Under the pieces are notes generated by a model. It had not been told where the DNA came from. It ran no database searches and saw only the letters and a program-made list of their open reading frames with translations. A program made the position numbers and the translations under genes. A stretch of 64,000 nt of DNA from Pararhodobacter sp. (GTDB lineage Bacteria > Pseudomonadota > Alphaproteobacteria > Rhodobacterales > Rhodobacteraceae), in NCBI GenBank assembly GCA_020832545.1, contig JAFIEK010000009.1, positions 1 to 64,000 of the forward strand. The letters run 5' to 3'. Positions 61,878-64,000 of the stretch are shown here, one piece after another (position 1 is the stretch's first letter; each line of letters opens with the position of its first letter).

Positions 61878-63217
61878 GTGTTCTCCCCAGTCAGCGCAGT
61901 GTGGATGTCTTCAGCCGCGTCGCGGCCCTGGGCGGTGGCGGTGACCGTCAGGTCCTCGCCGCCCGCTGCGCAATCGCCGCCCGCCCAGACGCCGGGCAGG
62001 CTGGTGCGCCCCTCCGCGCTGACCGCGATCTTGCCGCCCTCCAGCGCCAGTGCCTCGGGCACGCCTTCCAGCCGCTGGCCGATAGCCTTGAACAGCTGGT
62101 CCGCGCGCAGGCGGAAGGTTTCGCCGGTGGGTTCCAGCCCGGTTGGCCCGCTACGGGTATATCCAAACTCCACCTCGCGCACCGCGCCATTACCATGCAC
62201 ACTCAGTGGCATGGCGTTGGTGATGATCTTCACGCCCTCTTTCTGCGCATGATCCAACTCATAGTCTGAGGCCCCCATTGCGCCCCGGTCGCGCCGGTAA
62301 ACCATGCTCACATGCTCGGCCCCCAGAAGGCGCGACTGCACGGCGGCATCAACAGCTGTCATCCCGCCGCCGATCACCACCACATGGCGGCCGATGGGCA
62401 GGGTGGACAGATCGGTTGTCTGGCGCAGCTCGGCGATGAAATCGACCGCATTGCGCACGCCGTCCCGGTCCTCACCGGGCGCGCGCAGGGCATTGACCCC
62501 GGCCAGCCCCATGCCCAGAAACACCGCGTCATAATCCTTGCGCAGTTCTTCCAGTGTGATCTCGCCGCCCAGTGACTTGCCGGTTTCAATTCGGATACCT
62601 CCGATACCCAAGAGCCAGTCAACCTCAGCCTGCGCGATGCCACCGGCGGCTTTGTAGGCGGCGATGCCATATTCGTTCAGCCCGCCGGGTTTGGGCCTTG
62701 CATCGAACACCACTACCTCATGGCCCCTTAAAGCCAACCGGTGCGCACAGGCCAGCCCCGCGGGCCCCGCGCCCACCACCGCGACCTGCTTGCCAGTTGG
62801 CGCGGCGCGGGTGAAGGGATGATCGTTGCGCTCCATCAACGCGTCGGTGGCGTAGCGTTGCAGGCGACCGATCTCGACCGGCTGCCCCTCGGCGATTTCG
62901 CGCACGCAGGCGCCTTCGCACAGCGTTTCCGTGGGGCAGACGCGGGCGCACATCGCGCCCATGATGTTCTGATCAAAGATGGTGCGCGCGGCGGCTTCGG
63001 GCTGGCCAGCCTGGATCTGGCGGATGAACAGCGGGATATCGATGGCCGTGGGACAGGCGGTGATGCAAGGCGCGTCATAGCAGAAATAGCAGCGGTCAGC
63101 TGCGACGCGCGCTTCGTGGTCATCAAAACACGGGTAAAGATCGCCGAAATTGCTGGCAAGCTGGTCAGTGTCTAGACGCGCAGGCACAATGCCATCGGTC
63201 TGCGGGCAGTTGGTCAC
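61874..63217 (-). CDS. preT: NAD-dependent dihydropyrimidine dehydrogenase subunit PreT
   Basis: ADRCYFCYDAPCITACPTAIDIPLFIRQI; VVGAGPAGLACAHRLALRG; VVIGGGMTAVDAAVQSRLLGA. Confidence 0.93.
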   Translation of the reverse strand: MTNCPQTDGIVPARLDTDQLASNFGDLYPCFDDHEARVAADRCYFCYDAPCITACPTAIDIPLFIRQIQAGQPEAAARTIFDQNIMGAMCARVCPTETLCEGACVREIAEGQPVEIGRLQRYATDALMERNDHPFTRAAPTGKQVAVVGAGPAGLACAHRLALRGHEVVVFDARPKPGGLNEYGIAAYKAAGGIAQAEVDWLLGIGGIRIETGKSLGGEITLEELRKDYDAVFLGMGLAGVNALRAPGEDRDGVRNAVDFIAELRQTTDLSTLPIGRHVVVIGGGMTAVDAAVQSRLLGAEHVSMVYRRDRGAMGASDYELDHAQKEGVKIITNAMPLSVHGNGAVREVEFGYTRSGPTGLEPTGETFRLRADQLFKAIGQRLEGVPEALALEGGKIAVSAEGRTSLPGVWAGGDCAAGGEDLTVTATAQGRDAAEDIHTALTGENT

Positions 63218-63271
63218 GGGCTACCTCCGGGCGTTGGGTTGCTGGTGTTCTTGTTTTGCCCAAGCTTGCCA

Positions 63272-63293
63272 CAGTTGGTATTTTTATCAACTG
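63272..63293. promoter_or_regulatory. Candidate operator upstream of preT
   Basis: CAGTTG-GTATTTTTAT-CAACTG inverted repeat in AT-rich promoter region. Confidence 0.45.
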
Positions 63294-63370
63294 GTAAAAT
63301 ATATGCAGGCGCGGATTTAGCGGGTCGCAGCCGCTGAATGCCGCTTTTCTGCACATTTCCGCCCGGAAAA

Positions 63371-63396
63371 ACAAAAAAAGGGGGCATGAGCCCCCC
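63371..63396 (-). terminator. Intrinsic terminator of eno
   Basis: GGGGGGCTCATGCCCCC followed by TTTTTTTG on minus strand. Confidence 0.85.
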
Positions 63397-63419
63397 TTCT
63401 TCCCTCCCGTTGCGACAGT

Positions 63420-64000
<581 letters not shown>

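Overview
High-GC alphaproteobacterial chromosome segment, Rhodobacteraceae-like by gene content and codon style. It is mostly housekeeping and metabolic genes; I saw no transposase, integrase, prophage or CRISPR array. Main blocks from left to right: leucine catabolism (mccB, ivd), a cytochrome P450 coupled to a membrane alpha/beta-hydrolase, ccdA, rne with a long leader, dctB/dctD, purQ, an ArsR/permease pair, tRNA-Val, lon, ribD/nrdR, an EF-G-like GTPase, a PpiD-like PPIase/trpE, xthA, a secreted Cys-repeat trypsin-like protease next to a secreted PPC-like repeat protein, metG, a gnnA/gnnB/lpxA-like cluster, a urease cluster split by a DUF1127 gene, tRNA-Arg, a suf operon with an atypical IscR, glgP, preT/hypothetical/preA, and the truncated 3' part of eno. 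The observations I rate highest are: (1) a DctD-like regulator whose AAA+ domain lacks the sigma54-contacting GAFTGA loop; (2) the adjacent secreted Cys-module protease and PPC-like repeat protein; (3) a Gfo/Idh + DegT + LpxA-like cluster suggesting 2,3-diamino-glucose lipid A; (4) a dispersed gene-end repeat family including one REPIN-like inverted pair; (5) several candidate operators read directly from the sequence. All calls come from reading the sequence and from family knowledge; no searches were run.
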